Below, in pieces: positions 18,759-29,179 of a stretch of 64,000 nt of DNA. Source of the DNA: Kluyvera intermedia. Lineage in GTDB: Bacteria > Pseudomonadota > Gammaproteobacteria > Enterobacterales > Enterobacteriaceae. The stretch is from positions 18,556 through 82,555 of the forward strand of contig NZ_JAKCNS010000003.1 in NCBI RefSeq assembly GCF_021440345.1, in the 5' to 3' direction. The notes below the pieces were generated by a model. It ran no database searches, was not told the DNA's origin, and was given only the letters and a program-made list of their open reading frames with translations. The position numbers were made by a program, and so were the translations under genes. The number at the start of each line of letters is the position of its first letter. Positions within the stretch are counted from its first letter, which is position 1.

Positions 18759-18846
18759 ATGCCCTTTGGCGCTAAGCCCAGCCCGGCAATACGGCTGCGT
18801 GATGACCCGGAGTCAGCATAAACACCTCGTCCGGGTAACACATGCG

Positions 18847-21459
18847 TTACGCTAACGCCTTCGCAATCTTCTCGTACAGATCGCCGGACAGATTTTCCAG
18901 CCCTTTCAGCTGTTCCAGCGCCGCACGCATCAGCGCCTGACGTTTTACATCGTAACGTTTCAGGCGGATCAGCGGCTCAATCAAGCGTGAAGCCACCTGC
19001 GGGTTACGGCTGTTCAGCTCGGTCAACATTTCTACCAGGAACTGATAACCGCTGCCGTCTTCCGCGTGGAACGCCGCTGGGTTACTGCCAGCAAACGCAC
19101 CAATTAGCGAGCGGATACGGTTCGGATTGTTCATGCTAAATGAACGGTGATTCAGCAGCTTACGTACCGTTGCCAGCGCATCATCTGCCGGGCTTGTCGC
19201 CTGAAGAATCAGCCACTTATCCATCACCAGACCATCCTGATGCCATTTATCGTCATACTCTTGCATCAACGCATCGCGGCATGGCAATTCTGCAGCCACG
19301 GCGGCTGACAGCGCCGCCAGTACGTCGGTCATGTTGTCGGCATCGTGGTACTGCTGGCTAACCAGTTTATCCGCCAGCTGCGCGTCGCCAAACGCCAGAT
19401 AACGCAAGCAGGTATTACGTAATGAACGTTTACCGATATCTGCATGTTCGACGCGATAGCTGTCGAGTTTGTTGGCGTTATAAATCGCCAGACACTCGTC
19501 GGCAAGCTCGGTTGCCAGCGTACGGGTTAGCGCCTCGCGTACCGCCGCAATGGCAATAGGATCGATAATATCGAACAGCTCGGCAATTTCGCTGGCTGAT
19601 GGCAGGGTCAGTATTTCTGCGGCCAGCGCAGGATCGATCTTCTCATCCAGCAGAATCGCGCGGAAAGCATCAGCCACATGCACTGGCAGCGACAGAGGCT
19701 GGCCCTGCTGATGGCGATTAACGTTCAGCTTGATATAGGTCGCCAGCAGGCTTTGCGCCGCATCCCAACGAGAGAAATCGTTGCGCGCATGACGCATCAG
19801 GAACGTCAGTTGCTGATCGCTCCATTTATATTCCAGTTTCACCGGCGCGGAGAACTCACGCAGCAGTGACGGTACCGGCTGGAAGTAGACGTTATCGAAG
19901 ACAAACGTCTGCTCGGCCTGAGTCACGTTCAGCACGTGGTGCACCGGATGGCCGTCTTTTTGCAGCGGGATAACCTTGCCTTCGTTATCGTACAGTTCGA
20001 TATCGAACGGAATATGCAGCGGGAATTTCTCCTCCTGCTCCGCCGTCGCCGGCGTGCGCTGGCGAATGGTCAGCGTGTACTGCTCGGTTTCCGGATTGTA
20101 GTCGTCATGAACGCTGACAATCGGCGTACCGGCCTGGCTATACCAGCGGCGGAAATGAGAAAGGTCGACGTTCGACGCATCTTCCATCGCCTGCACGAAA
20201 TCATCACAGGTCGCCGCACTACCATCGTGACGTTCGAAATAGAGCTGCATCCCTTTCTGGAAGTTCGTTTCGCCCAACAGCGTGTGCAGCATGCGAATGA
20301 CTTCGGCCCCTTTTTCATACACCGTCAGGGTGTAGAAGTTATTCATTTCAATAACTTTATCCGGGCGGATTGGGTGCGCCATTGGGCTGGCGTCTTCAGC
20401 GAACTGCAGGCCGCGCATGGTACGCACGTTGCTGATACGATTGACGGCGCGCGAGCCGAGATCCGAGCTAAACTCCTGATCGCGGAATACCGTTAAGCCT
20501 TCTTTCAGGCTCAGCTGGAACCAGTCGCGGCAGGTCACGCGGTTGCCGGTCCAGTTGTGGAAGTATTCATGGCCAATCACGCGTTCGATATCGAGGTAAT
20601 CTTTATCGGTCGCGGTATCGGTACGCGCCAGCACGTATTTGGAGTTAAAGACGTTCAGCCCTTTATTCTCCATCGCGCCCATATTAAAGAAGTCGACGGC
20701 AACGATCATATAGATGTCGAGATCGTATTCGAGGCCAAAGCGCTCTTCATCCCACTTCATCGAATTTTGCAGCGAAGTCATCGCCCACGGTGCTCGGTCA
20801 AGGTTGCCGCGATCCACAAACAGTTCCAGCGCAACGTCCCGCCCGGAGCGGGTTTTGTAGGTATCGCGCAGAACATCGAAGTCACCGGCCACCAGCGCAA
20901 ACAGGTAGCATGGTTTTGGGAACGGATCCTGCCACTGTACCCAGTGACGGCCGTTTTCCAGCTCACCTTCGGCAATGCGGTTGCCGTTGGAGAGCAGGAA
21001 AGGATATTTGCTTTTATCGGCGGTGATTTTGGTGGTAAAGCGGGCCAGCACGTCAGGACGGTCAAGGTACCAGGTAATATGGCGGAACCCTTCCGCTTCA
21101 CACTGGGTACACAGCGCCTCACCGGACTGATACAAACCTTCTAATGCGGTGTTTGCCGAAGGGCTAATTTCGTTGACGATCTTCAGCGTGAAACGCTCTG
21201 GCAGACCGGAGATAACCAGCTGGCTTTCTTCTTCTTTATAGTCGGTCCACGGCTCGCCGTTAACATGAACGGAGACCAGCGTTAAATCTTCACCATCCAG
21301 ACGGAGCGGCACATCAGACGCTGCGTGGCGGGAAACCTGGCTTTCCGCTGTCACGACGGTTTTTGCGGCATCCAGGTCAAAGGCCAGGTCAATATCACTA
21401 ATCAGGTAGTCCGGCGCACGGTAGTCGTGGCGGTACTTGGCTTGGGGCTGTTGTGTCAT
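18847..21459 (-). CDS. pepN: PepN, aminopeptidase N
   Basis: Protein of 870 residues, the same as E. coli. This cytosolic M1-family zinc aminopeptidase is the main alanyl aminopeptidase and finishes peptide turnover. The exopeptidase motif GAMEN lies near residue 264 and the zinc site HEYFHNWTGNRVT near residue 297, with the third ligand Glu downstream in LKEGLTVFRDQEF. The N-terminal saddle domain and C-terminal helical domain (ending LYEKIAKALA) are complete. It is divergent from pncB across about 264 bases, as in E. coli. Confidence 0.98.
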   Translation of the reverse strand: MTQQPQAKYRHDYRAPDYLISDIDLAFDLDAAKTVVTAESQVSRHAASDVPLRLDGEDLTLVSVHVNGEPWTDYKEEESQLVISGLPERFTLKIVNEISPSANTALEGLYQSGEALCTQCEAEGFRHITWYLDRPDVLARFTTKITADKSKYPFLLSNGNRIAEGELENGRHWVQWQDPFPKPCYLFALVAGDFDVLRDTYKTRSGRDVALELFVDRGNLDRAPWAMTSLQNSMKWDEERFGLEYDLDIYMIVAVDFFNMGAMENKGLNVFNSKYVLARTDTATDKDYLDIERVIGHEYFHNWTGNRVTCRDWFQLSLKEGLTVFRDQEFSSDLGSRAVNRISNVRTMRGLQFAEDASPMAHPIRPDKVIEMNNFYTLTVYEKGAEVIRMLHTLLGETNFQKGMQLYFERHDGSAATCDDFVQAMEDASNVDLSHFRRWYSQAGTPIVSVHDDYNPETEQYTLTIRQRTPATAEQEEKFPLHIPFDIELYDNEGKVIPLQKDGHPVHHVLNVTQAEQTFVFDNVYFQPVPSLLREFSAPVKLEYKWSDQQLTFLMRHARNDFSRWDAAQSLLATYIKLNVNRHQQGQPLSLPVHVADAFRAILLDEKIDPALAAEILTLPSASEIAELFDIIDPIAIAAVREALTRTLATELADECLAIYNANKLDSYRVEHADIGKRSLRNTCLRYLAFGDAQLADKLVSQQYHDADNMTDVLAALSAAVAAELPCRDALMQEYDDKWHQDGLVMDKWLILQATSPADDALATVRKLLNHRSFSMNNPNRIRSLIGAFAGSNPAAFHAEDGSGYQFLVEMLTELNSRNPQVASRLIEPLIRLKRYDVKRQALMRAALEQLKGLENLSGDLYEKIAKALA

Positions 21460-21723
21460 AAAAAACCTTTAGCATCTTATGTAAATGTCATCTCCAGTCT
21501 ATTCCTGTTGTGTTAATCACGCTACGCAGAATCTTCATCTTTTCCAGTCAAATAGGGAAAAATGATACATTTACGCAACATGACGCACAAAACGCATAGG
21601 TGCCTGTTCGTGCCTTATGATGTGATCGGGGTTCAATAAATCGATAAACAAGGTATACTCCAGCGATTCTCCCCTGTTGTTTATTGTACTAAACGCTCCT
21701 GTGAGAGGATGCTACTGCGCACC

Positions 21724-22926
21724 ATGACACAATTCGCTTCCCCTGTTCTGCACTCGCTGCTGGATACAGATGCCTACAAACTGCATATGCAGCAGGCCGT
21801 TTTCCACCACTACGACGATGTCAATGTAGCGGCTGAATTCCGCTGCCGTGGAGACGATCTTCTAGGCATTTATGCTGACGCAATTCGCGAACAAGTCGAC
21901 GCCATGCGTTCTCTTACGCTGCAAGATGACGAGTATCACTGGCTGTCCGGACTTCCTTTCTTTAAACAAGATTACCTGGACTGGCTGCGCGATTTCCGCT
22001 ATGACCCGCAGCAAGTCACCGTCACCAACGCCAATGGCAAACTCAATATTCGTCTTGAGGGCCCATGGCGTGAAGTCATCATGTGGGAAGTCCCACTGCT
22101 GGCCGTCATTAGCGAACTGGTTCATCGCTACCGTTCGCCAGAGAACGGCGTTCCGGAAGCACTGGCGATGCTGGAACGTAAGCTGGTCGACTTTAATCAG
22201 ATGACCGCCGACATCGACATGTCCGCCTTTAAGCTGATGGATTTCGGTACCCGCCGCCGCTTCTCGCGCGATGTCCAGGAGGCAATTGTTGGTCGTTTGC
22301 AGCAGGAATCGTGGTTTACCGGTACCAGCAACTACGATTTGGCGCGCCGTCTGACGCTGACGCCGATGGGTACTCAGGCACATGAATGGTTCCAGGCGCA
22401 TCAGCAAATTAGCCCGGACCTGGCCACCAGCCAACGTGCGGCACTGGCGGCCTGGCTTACCGAATACCCGGATCAGCTTGGTATCGCTCTGACCGACTGC
22501 ATTACCATGGATGCGTTCCTGCGCGATTTTGGCCCGGAATTCGCCACCCGCTATCAAGGTCTGCGCCACGATTCGGGCGACCCGTTTGAATGGGGCGAGA
22601 AAGCCATCCGTCACTATCAGAAGCTGGGTATCGACCCACTCACCAAAGTGCTGGTGTTCTCCGATAACCTCGATCTGGCTAAAGCCGTCGAACTGTATCG
22701 CCATTTCTCGGCGCGCGTGAACCTGAGCTTCGGTATCGGCACCCGCCTGACCTGCGATATTCCACAGGTCAAACCGCTGAATATCGTCATCAAGCTGGTA
22801 GAGTGCAACGGTAAACCGGTGGCAAAACTCTCCGACAGCCCGGGAAAAACTATCTGCCACGATAAAGCGTTTGTGCGCGCTTTACGCAAAGCCTTCTCTC
22901 TTCCTCAAGTCAAAAAGGCCAGTTAA
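21724..22926 (+). CDS. pncB: PncB, nicotinate phosphoribosyltransferase
   Basis: Protein of 400 residues, full length. It converts nicotinate and PRPP to nicotinate mononucleotide with ATP in the NAD salvage pathway. Visible features are the N-terminus [20 protein letters not shown], the DFGTRRRFS segment, the catalytic-His region [13 protein letters not shown] and the phosphate-binding [19 protein letters not shown] 21724 gives the family N-terminus; a start five codons upstream is less likely. A terminator follows before asnS. Confidence 0.97.
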   Translation: MTQFASPVLHSLLDTDAYKLHMQQAVFHHYDDVNVAAEFRCRGDDLLGIYADAIREQVDAMRSLTLQDDEYHWLSGLPFFKQDYLDWLRDFRYDPQQVTVTNANGKLNIRLEGPWREVIMWEVPLLAVISELVHRYRSPENGVPEALAMLERKLVDFNQMTADIDMSAFKLMDFGTRRRFSRDVQEAIVGRLQQESWFTGTSNYDLARRLTLTPMGTQAHEWFQAHQQISPDLATSQRAALAAWLTEYPDQLGIALTDCITMDAFLRDFGPEFATRYQGLRHDSGDPFEWGEKAIRHYQKLGIDPLTKVLVFSDNLDLAKAVELYRHFSARVNLSFGIGTRLTCDIPQVKPLNIVIKLVECNGKPVAKLSDSPGKTICHDKAFVRALRKAFSLPQVKKAS

Positions 22927-22934
22927 TCATCAAA

Positions 22935-22960
22935 GGGAGCCGCCAGGCTCCCTTCTTCTT
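22935..22960 (+). terminator. pncB intrinsic terminator
   Basis: Stem GGGAGCC (22935-22941) / GGCTCCC (22946-22952), loop GCCA, followed by TTCTTCTTT. It lies 8 bases after the pncB stop. Confidence 0.88.
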
Positions 22961-23093
22961 TATTTATTTCTCAAAACACCCTCTCCCTATGCGAATTCTG
23001 CTTGTCTGATGGAAGATGACAGGTAACATAGATATCCCCCCGTAGTGATGGGGAAAACGATTTTTTTATTGGACTACGAATAGAGAGACTATT

Positions 23094-24494
23094 ATGAGCG
23101 TTGTGCCTGTAGCCGACGTACTCCAGGGCCGCGTAGCCGTTGACAGCGAAGTCACCGTGCGCGGCTGGGTACGTACCCGCCGAGATTCAAAAGCTGGCTT
23201 TTCCTTCCTGGCCGTCTATGACGGTTCCTGCTTTGATCCTGTACAGGCCGTTATTAATAATTCTCTGCCCAATTACAATCAGGAAGTGCTGCGTCTGACC
23301 ACCGGCTGCTCCGTTATTGTCACCGGTAAGATTGTCGCCTCAAAGGGCGAGGGTCAGAGTTTTGAAATTCAGGCCACCAGCGTCGAAGTCACCGGCTGGG
23401 TTGAAGATCCTGATACCTATCCAATGGCGGCAAAACGCCACAGTATCGAGTATCTGCGTGAAGTCGCGCATATGCGTCCGCGTACCAACCTGATTGGTGC
23501 AGTCGCTCGCGTTCGTCATACGCTGGCGCAGGCTCTGCATCGTTTCTTCGATGAGCAAGGTTTCTTCTGGGTTTCGACTCCGCTGATTACCGCTTCCGAT
23601 ACCGAAGGCGCAGGCGAAATGTTCCGAGTCTCTACGCTGGATATGGAAAACCTACCGCGTAACGATCAGGGCAAAGTCGACTACGACAAAGATTTCTTTG
23701 GTAAAGAAGCGTTCCTGACCGTTTCCGGTCAGTTGAATGGCGAAACCTATGCCTGTGCGCTGTCCAAAATCTACACCTTCGGCCCGACCTTCCGCGCTGA
23801 AAACTCCAACACCAGCCGCCACCTGGCAGAGTTCTGGATGCTGGAGCCGGAAGTCGCGTTTGCCGATCTGGCTGACAACGCCGCGCTGGCAGAAGCGATG
23901 CTGAAATATGTCTTCAAAGCGGTGCTTACCGAACGTGCAGACGATATGAAGTTCTTCGCTGAACGTGTAGATAAAGATGCTATCGACCGTCTGGAACGTT
24001 TCGTAACCGCTGATTTCGCTCAGGTGGACTACACCGACGCGGTTACCATCCTGGAAAACTGCGGTAAGAAATTCGAGAACCCGGTTTACTGGGGCGTGGA
24101 TCTCTCTTCCGAGCATGAACGTTACCTGGCTGAAGAACACTTCAAAGCGCCGGTTGTGGTGAAAAACTATCCGAAAGAGATTAAAGCCTTCTATATGCGT
24201 CTTAACGACGACGGTAAAACCGTTGCCGCAATGGACGTTCTGGCACCGGGTATTGGTGAAATCATCGGTGGTTCCCAGCGTGAAGAACGTCTGGACGTTC
24301 TGGACGCACGTATGGCTGAAATGGGTCTGAATAAAGAAGACTACTGGTGGTACCGCGACCTGCGTCGTTACGGTACCGTTCCGCACTCTGGCTTCGGTCT
24401 GGGCTTCGAACGTCTGATTGCCTATGTCACCGGGGTGCAGAACGTTCGTGACGTAATTGCGTTCCCAAGAACGCCGCGTAACGCAACCTTCTAA
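23094..24494 (+). CDS. asnS: AsnS, asparaginyl-tRNA synthetase
   Basis: Protein of 466 residues, full length. Class IIb synthetase: an N-terminal OB-fold anticodon-binding domain ([26 protein letters not shown]) is followed by the catalytic domain with motif 2 ([23 protein letters not shown]) and motif 3 ([15 protein letters not shown]). It attaches asparagine to tRNA-Asn in the cytoplasm. The start ATG at 23094 follows AGAGAGACTATT. It stands between the pncB and asnS terminators as its own transcription unit. Confidence 0.98.
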   Translation: MSVVPVADVLQGRVAVDSEVTVRGWVRTRRDSKAGFSFLAVYDGSCFDPVQAVINNSLPNYNQEVLRLTTGCSVIVTGKIVASKGEGQSFEIQATSVEVTGWVEDPDTYPMAAKRHSIEYLREVAHMRPRTNLIGAVARVRHTLAQALHRFFDEQGFFWVSTPLITASDTEGAGEMFRVSTLDMENLPRNDQGKVDYDKDFFGKEAFLTVSGQLNGETYACALSKIYTFGPTFRAENSNTSRHLAEFWMLEPEVAFADLADNAALAEAMLKYVFKAVLTERADDMKFFAERVDKDAIDRLERFVTADFAQVDYTDAVTILENCGKKFENPVYWGVDLSSEHERYLAEEHFKAPVVVKNYPKEIKAFYMRLNDDGKTVAAMDVLAPGIGEIIGGSQREERLDVLDARMAEMGLNKEDYWWYRDLRRYGTVPHSGFGLGFERLIAYVTGVQNVRDVIAFPRTPRNATF

Positions 24495-24509
24495 TTTATC
24501 TCTGTCTGA

Positions 24510-24539
24510 AAGGCCAGCCATCGTGCTGGCCTTTTTTTA
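24510..24539 (+). terminator. asnS intrinsic terminator
   Basis: Nine-pair stem AAGGCCAGC (24510-24518) / GCTGGCCTT (24525-24533) followed by a run of T residues, 15 bases after the asnS stop. Confidence 0.93.
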
Positions 24540-24911
24540 GCCATAAGCCGATCATGTAAAGAAATCTTTATTAAGTTTAACAAACTTAAACTTCAAGACC
24601 TCTCCCTTCTCTCTTTGTTACAGCCCATTTCTCGTCATTAATCCGTACAAAAAACAGCCTGAATTTTATTGCACTTAAGATTTCACTAACGCCTTAGCAT
24701 ATTTTTTATCCAAAAACACAGCTATCTGGATGGCTAAAAATTGTCATAGGGAAATTATTACTCATCCGCTCTGTGCGATAAGAAAAAGCGTTATGCGAAT
24801 AAAAGATAAGAAATTCATATTGATAGATAAGGGGTCGTTCATTTTTCCCGCGTACGTCTCAGAATTTTGAGTTAGTTCACAAAGTTCCTTAAAATACATA
24901 AATTCTTACAC

Positions 24912-24990
24912 ATTATTTCTTTTGCTTACTCATTCTCGATGTTTGTAGCATTTTCAGGCTAGCGAAAGAGTGTTTTGAATGGAAAGATGC
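24912..24990 (+). promoter_or_regulatory. ompF-type promoter with OmpR-binding region
   Basis: The 615-base gap between asnS and the porin is AT-rich. From 24912 to 24968 the sequence has T-rich repeats ending in GTTTGTAGCA and TAGCGAAAG, laid out as the F1-F3 OmpR sites of E. coli ompF. AAAGAT at 24983-24988 is the likely -10, giving a transcript start near 24996 and a leader of about 114 bases. The leader (CACATAAAGACACCAAACTC and TGAGGGTAATAAATA before the ATG) is nearly that of E. coli ompF, so MicF pairing is probably retained. I see no gene in 24540-24900. Confidence 0.75.
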
Positions 24991-25109
24991 CTCTCAGACA
25001 CATAAAGACACCAAACTCTCATCAATAGTTCCGTAAATTTTTATTGACGGAAGTAATTGCCGAAAGTCGAGAGTGTCTATAAAAAAAAACCTAATGAGGG
25101 TAATAAATA

Positions 25110-26276
25110 ATGATGAAGCGTAATATCCTGGCAGTGGTTATCCCTGCTCTGCTGGTAGCTGGTGCAGCGAATGCTGCAGAAATCTACAACAAAAATGCCA
25201 ACAAACTGGACTTCTATGGTAAAGCAGTTGGTGAGCACATTTGGACCACCAACGGCGACACCAGCAACGAAGATACCACTTATGCGCGTATCGGCTTTAA
25301 AGGCGAAACCCAGATCAACGATCAGCTGGTAGGTTACGGCCAGTGGGAATACAACATGGACGCCTCCAATGCTGAAGGCTCCCAGGGTACCAAAACCCGT
25401 CTGGCATTCGCTGGTCTGAAATTTGGTGATGCCGGTTCTATCGACTACGGTCGTAACTACGGTGCCATCTACGACGTAGCGGCTTACACCGATATGCTGG
25501 TTGAATGGGGCGGCGATTCCTGGGCTGCTACCGACAACTTCATGAACGGTCGTTCTTCTGGCCTGCTGACCTACCGTAACAGCGATTTCTTCGGTCTGGT
25601 TGATGGTCTGAGCTTCGCGCTGCAGTATCAGGGTAAAAACGATCGTAACAGCCCAGTTGTTGCGACTTATAACTCAGACGGTTCTGTGAAGGATGTTAGC
25701 TTCGGCGGTAACGGCGCGAAAGCTAACGGCGACGGCTTCAGCACCTCCGCACAGTATGATTTCGGTAACGGTATCGCGCTGGCAGCCGGTTATGAAGTAG
25801 CTGACCGCACCAATGCCCAGGTTAACCCAGGCACCTCTCCGACCCGTACTTGGGCGAGCGCTGGCGGTAGCAAAGCTGAAGCATGGTCTACTGCGGCTAA
25901 ATATGACGCTAACAACGTCTATGCTGCGGTAATGTACGCTGAAACTCTGAACATGACTCGTGAACCAGACAACAACTTCGCGAACAAAACTCAGAACATC
26001 GAAGCTGTGGTTCAGTATCAGTTCGACTTCGGTCTGCGTCCGTCCATCGGCTACGTTCAGTCCAAAGGTAAAGACCTGATCGCTCGCGGCGACTTCAAAG
26101 GCGGCGACGCGGATCTGGTTAAATACATCGAAGTGGGTACCTGGTACTACTTCAACAAGAACATGAACGTCTACGCGGCGTACAAGTTCAACCTGCTGGA
26201 CGACACCGCTTACTCTGCTGAATCCGGTCTGGCGACCGACGACCAGGCGGCTGTAGGTATCGTTTACCAGTTCTAA
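25110..26276 (+). CDS. ompF: OmpF-type (Omp35/OmpK35-like) general porin
   Basis: Protein of 388 residues. Signal peptide at 1-22 ([20 protein letters not shown], cut after ANA), then a 16-strand trimeric porin barrel ending in the usual GIVYQF. The constriction loop 3 ([22 protein letters not shown], residues 127-148) resembles the Klebsiella/Enterobacter Omp35 group more than E. coli OmpF. The protein is about 26 residues longer than E. coli OmpF. The extra length sits mainly in external loops near residues 178-206 ([20 protein letters not shown]) and 234-253 ([20 protein letters not shown]). Position between asnS and aspC and the leader show it is the ompF orthologue. It passes small hydrophilic solutes, including beta-lactams. 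Confidence 0.93.
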   Translation: MMKRNILAVVIPALLVAGAANAAEIYNKNANKLDFYGKAVGEHIWTTNGDTSNEDTTYARIGFKGETQINDQLVGYGQWEYNMDASNAEGSQGTKTRLAFAGLKFGDAGSIDYGRNYGAIYDVAAYTDMLVEWGGDSWAATDNFMNGRSSGLLTYRNSDFFGLVDGLSFALQYQGKNDRNSPVVATYNSDGSVKDVSFGGNGAKANGDGFSTSAQYDFGNGIALAAGYEVADRTNAQVNPGTSPTRTWASAGGSKAEAWSTAAKYDANNVYAAVMYAETLNMTREPDNNFANKTQNIEAVVQYQFDFGLRPSIGYVQSKGKDLIARGDFKGGDADLVKYIEVGTWYYFNKNMNVYAAYKFNLLDDTAYSAESGLATDDQAAVGIVYQF

Positions 26277-26303
26277 TCAGCAGACCCTCGCTGCTATATG
26301 CCT

Positions 26304-26333
26304 AAAAAGCAGGACTTCGGTCCTGCTTTTTTA
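26304..26333 (+). terminator. ompF intrinsic terminator
   Basis: Stem AAAAAGCAGGAC (26304-26315) / GTCCTGCTTTTTT (26320-26332) with the stable loop TTCG, 27 bases after the porin stop. Confidence 0.93.
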
Positions 26334-26460
26334 CGTTCCTAAGATGAAGATCGTAACTTTTGAAAAGCATCGCGCTTTTTGTCGCTAACGGTTGGCATTT
26401 TGTAAATCTACCGTTAACCTGATAGCGGATTTCCCCCGAACTTATAAATGGAACCTCGTC

Positions 26461-27651
26461 ATGTTTGAGAACATCACAGCCGCCCCTGCCGACCCGATTC
26501 TGGGCCTGGCCGATCTGTTTCGCGCCGACGAACGCCCGGGAAAAATCAATCTCGGGATTGGTGTTTATAAAGACGAAACCGGTAAGACACCGGTTCTTAC
26601 TAGCGTAAAGAAAGCAGAACAGTATCTGCTGGAAAACGAAAACACCAAAAACTATCTCGGTATTGATGGTATTCCTGAATTCGGTCGTTGCACTCAGGAG
26701 CTGCTGTTTGGTAAAGGTAGCGCGATTGTCAGCGATAAACGTGCCCGCACAGCACAGACTCCAGGTGGTACTGGCGCACTGCGCGTAGCGGCGGATTTCC
26801 TCGCGAAAAACACTGACGTGAAACGTATTTGGGTCAGCAACCCAAGCTGGCCGAACCACAAAAGCGTGTTTGGTGCCGCTGGTCTGGAAGTGCGTGAATA
26901 TAACTACTACAGCGCTGAGAAACACGCGCTGGACTTCGATGCGCTGCTGGCAAGCCTGAACGATGCGCAGGCCGGCGATGTGGTGCTGTTCCACGGCTGC
27001 TGCCATAACCCAACCGGGATTGATCCAACGCTTGAGCAATGGCAACAGTTGGCTGCACTGTCGATTGAAAAAGGTTGGTTGCCGCTGTTCGACTTCGCCT
27101 ACCAGGGCTTTGCCCGCGGTCTGGAAGAAGACGCTGAAGGCCTGCGCGCGTTTGCTGCGCTGCACAAAGAACTGATTGTCGCGAGCTCCTACTCGAAAAA
27201 CTTCGGCCTCTATAACGAACGCGTAGGTGCATGTACTCTGGTTACTGCCGATTCTGACACGGCCGACCGCGCGTTTAGCCAGATGAAAGCCGTCATCCGC
27301 GCCAACTATTCTAACCCACCAGCACACGGTGCATCCGTGGTGGCAACCATCCTCAGCAATGACGCTCTGCGCGCCATCTGGGAACAAGAGCTCACAGATA
27401 TGCGCCAGCGTATTCAGCGCATGCGCCTGCTGTTTGTGAACACACTGCAGGAGAAAGGTGCAGGCCGCGACTTTAGCTTTATCACCAAACAGAACGGTAT
27501 GTTCTCCTTTAGCGGCTTGACCAAAGAACAGGTTCTGCGTCTGCGTGAAGAGTTTGGGGTTTACGCTGTGGCATCCGGCCGAATTAACGTCGCCGGTATG
27601 ACGCCAGACAATATGGCTCCGCTGTGTGAAGCCATCGTCGCCGTCTTGTAA
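26461..27651 (+). CDS. aspC: AspC, aspartate aminotransferase
   Basis: Protein of 396 residues, full length. This PLP-dependent fold-type I enzyme transfers the amino group between aspartate and 2-oxoglutarate. The PLP lysine is in [16 protein letters not shown] near residue 246; other markers are [23 protein letters not shown] and the substrate arginine in [13 protein letters not shown] chose ATG 26461 ([20 protein letters not shown]); the frame is open 23 codons further upstream but the family begins here. It follows the porin with its own 180-base upstream region. Confidence 0.98.
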   Translation: MFENITAAPADPILGLADLFRADERPGKINLGIGVYKDETGKTPVLTSVKKAEQYLLENENTKNYLGIDGIPEFGRCTQELLFGKGSAIVSDKRARTAQTPGGTGALRVAADFLAKNTDVKRIWVSNPSWPNHKSVFGAAGLEVREYNYYSAEKHALDFDALLASLNDAQAGDVVLFHGCCHNPTGIDPTLEQWQQLAALSIEKGWLPLFDFAYQGFARGLEEDAEGLRAFAALHKELIVASSYSKNFGLYNERVGACTLVTADSDTADRAFSQMKAVIRANYSNPPAHGASVVATILSNDALRAIWEQELTDMRQRIQRMRLLFVNTLQEKGAGRDFSFITKQNGMFSFSGLTKEQVLRLREEFGVYAVASGRINVAGMTPDNMAPLCEAIVAVL

Positions 27652-27698
27652 TAATCACCCGGCTGAGTTTGACCTCGTCGGGGTTTATCACAGTGACA

Positions 27699-27724
27699 AA
27701 AAAGGCCGCAAATGCGGCCTTTTT
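27699..27724. terminator. Terminator between aspC and gloC
   Basis: Stem AAAGGCCGCA (27701-27710) / TGCGGCCTTT (27713-27722), with A residues before and T residues after. The two genes converge here, so it can work in both directions. Confidence 0.9.
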
Positions 27725-27730
27725 ATTATC

Positions 27731-28378
27731 TTACCAGACGGGTAGTTCATCCTGCAGGAACGGGTTGTGCAAACGCTCGTGACCCAGCGTCGACATTGGC
27801 CCGTGCCCGGCAATAAACTTCACATCGTCGCCCAACGGCAGCAGCTTGCGCTTGATAGCATCAATCAACTGCGCGTGGTCGCCGCGTGGGAAATCACTGC
27901 GCCCTACACCACCTTTAAACAACACGTCGCCAGAGATAAGTAAACGCGCCGCGTCGTCGAAAAAGACCACGTGACCCGGCGTATGTCCAGGACAGTGCAG
28001 CACCTGTAGCTTAACGTTACCGACGCTCACCGTATCGCCCTCATTCAGCCAACGGTCTGGCGTCAAAGGCTGACAGTCCTCAAGGCCAAACATCCGGCTT
28101 TGTGCAGGCAGCCCCTGCAACCAGAACTCATCTTCTTTTTCCGGCCCAATCACCGGCACACCGTAATGCTGTGCCAGCTCCGCCGCCGCACCCACATGGT
28201 CAAGATGACCATGGGTCAGCAAAATTTGCTGCAACGTCACGCCAGCGTCTGCAACCTGTTGTTTAATCTTTTCAGCATCACCACCTGGATCGACCAGCGC
28301 CGCCAGTTTGGTTTGTTCACACCAGATCAACGAACAGTTTTGCGCGAATGCAGTAACCGGAATAATGCGATAATTCAT
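27731..28378 (-). CDS. gloC: YcbL/GloC, metallo-beta-lactamase-fold hydroxyacylglutathione hydrolase
   Basis: Protein of 215 residues, equal to E. coli YcbL. The metal-binding motif THGHLDHVG lies near residue 54, with further ligands in [16 protein letters not shown] and GHGPMST. E. coli YcbL has type II glyoxalase activity on S-lactoylglutathione and is called GloC. I chose ATG 28378 ([17 protein letters not shown]); the frame extends seven codons further upstream. It lies just downstream of ycbK on the same strand. Confidence 0.93.
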   Translation of the reverse strand: MNYRIIPVTAFAQNCSLIWCEQTKLAALVDPGGDAEKIKQQVADAGVTLQQILLTHGHLDHVGAAAELAQHYGVPVIGPEKEDEFWLQGLPAQSRMFGLEDCQPLTPDRWLNEGDTVSVGNVKLQVLHCPGHTPGHVVFFDDAARLLISGDVLFKGGVGRSDFPRGDHAQLIDAIKRKLLPLGDDVKFIAGHGPMSTLGHERLHNPFLQDELPVW

Positions 28379-28443
28379 GTTGCTCCTGTTTATACTCATC
28401 GCCGTTCGGCCTCTTCAATGAAGCTAAACGGTCAGGCGTAGAG

Positions 28444-28995
28444 TTACCAGTTCCGTAACGGCCCGGTATCAATATGCACAAAGTTGCTACGTGGGTAATA
28501 TCCTACACCACCTGCGCGCAGAGATAACGCTGCTTTGCGAACATTGCTTAATGAAATGCCTTCAATATGGAAATCCATTGCCTGCCCTTTTGTGTGATAG
28601 CTATGTTTAGCTACTCCACGACTGCGCGCTCGCAGTTCATCATTGGTATCAACGGAGCGATATCCAGAAATCAATTGCACAGGTTTATTGGTTCCTAATA
28701 ACCCCTGAAGGCGATAGAGCTGATCGAACAATGAAGGATCCATACTCTTTATTTTATTCGCGCGATAGTCACGGAAAAAATGGTTAAGCTTTGCTAATTC
28801 ATCCTGAATATAGCCTCGGCCGTCAAAAAACTCGGCTTTTATCAACTCACCTGTATGCAGGTTATTCAGCGTTAAAATACGCGGACGTGGGGTCGAGAGG
28901 GTAGCAAATGCAGGTGTGGGTAAGATGGCCGCTGCGCCCAGCGCAACACCACCTAACGCCAGCAGTTTGCGGCGATTAGCGTCAATTTTATCCAT
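28444..28995 (-). CDS. ycbK: YcbK, Tat-exported M15-family (DUF882) peptidase-like protein
   Basis: Protein of 183 residues (E. coli 182). The N-terminus has a twin-arginine signal, NRRKLLALGGVALGAAAILP, with cleavage likely after AFA. The mature part is the peptidase M15_2 / DUF882 domain, with the metal-binding pattern HTKGQAMDFHIEG and FVHIDTG. A role in murein processing is inferred from the fold; no substrate is established to my knowledge. I chose ATG 28995 because it places the RR motif near the N-terminus. It lies between ldtD and gloC, all read leftward. Confidence 0.93.
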   Translation of the reverse strand: MDKIDANRRKLLALGGVALGAAAILPTPAFATLSTPRPRILTLNNLHTGELIKAEFFDGRGYIQDELAKLNHFFRDYRANKIKSMDPSLFDQLYRLQGLLGTNKPVQLISGYRSVDTNDELRARSRGVAKHSYHTKGQAMDFHIEGISLSNVRKAALSLRAGGVGYYPRSNFVHIDTGPLRNW

Positions 28996-29108
28996 GATAA
29001 TCAGGTCTACAGTCAGTAAGTGTGGTCGAAAAATATGCACTTCTGGCGCACGTTAAGCACCTTACCGGGCATCAAAGCCAGCGTCAAGGCGGCCTGCAGC
29101 GCAGATAG

Positions 29109-29134
29109 GCCAGCCCCTGGAGTTCAGGGCTGGC
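29109..29134. other. Hairpin between ldtD and ycbK
   Basis: Perfect eight-pair stem GCCAGCCC (29109-29116) / GGGCTGGC (29127-29134) with a ten-base loop. T residues follow on the + strand but not on the minus strand, so it is a poor terminator for ldtD; it may be an mRNA 3'-end hairpin. Confidence 0.5.
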
Positions 29135-29179
29135 TTCTTTGCTTTTCATTCGACAACTACATTACCTGAACTACTTCAT

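Noticed and set aside
24540..24900. A small RNA gene in the AT-rich stretch before the porin
   Set aside because: No promoter-terminator pair or stable hairpin is visible apart from the asnS terminator; the region fits an OmpR-controlled upstream region.
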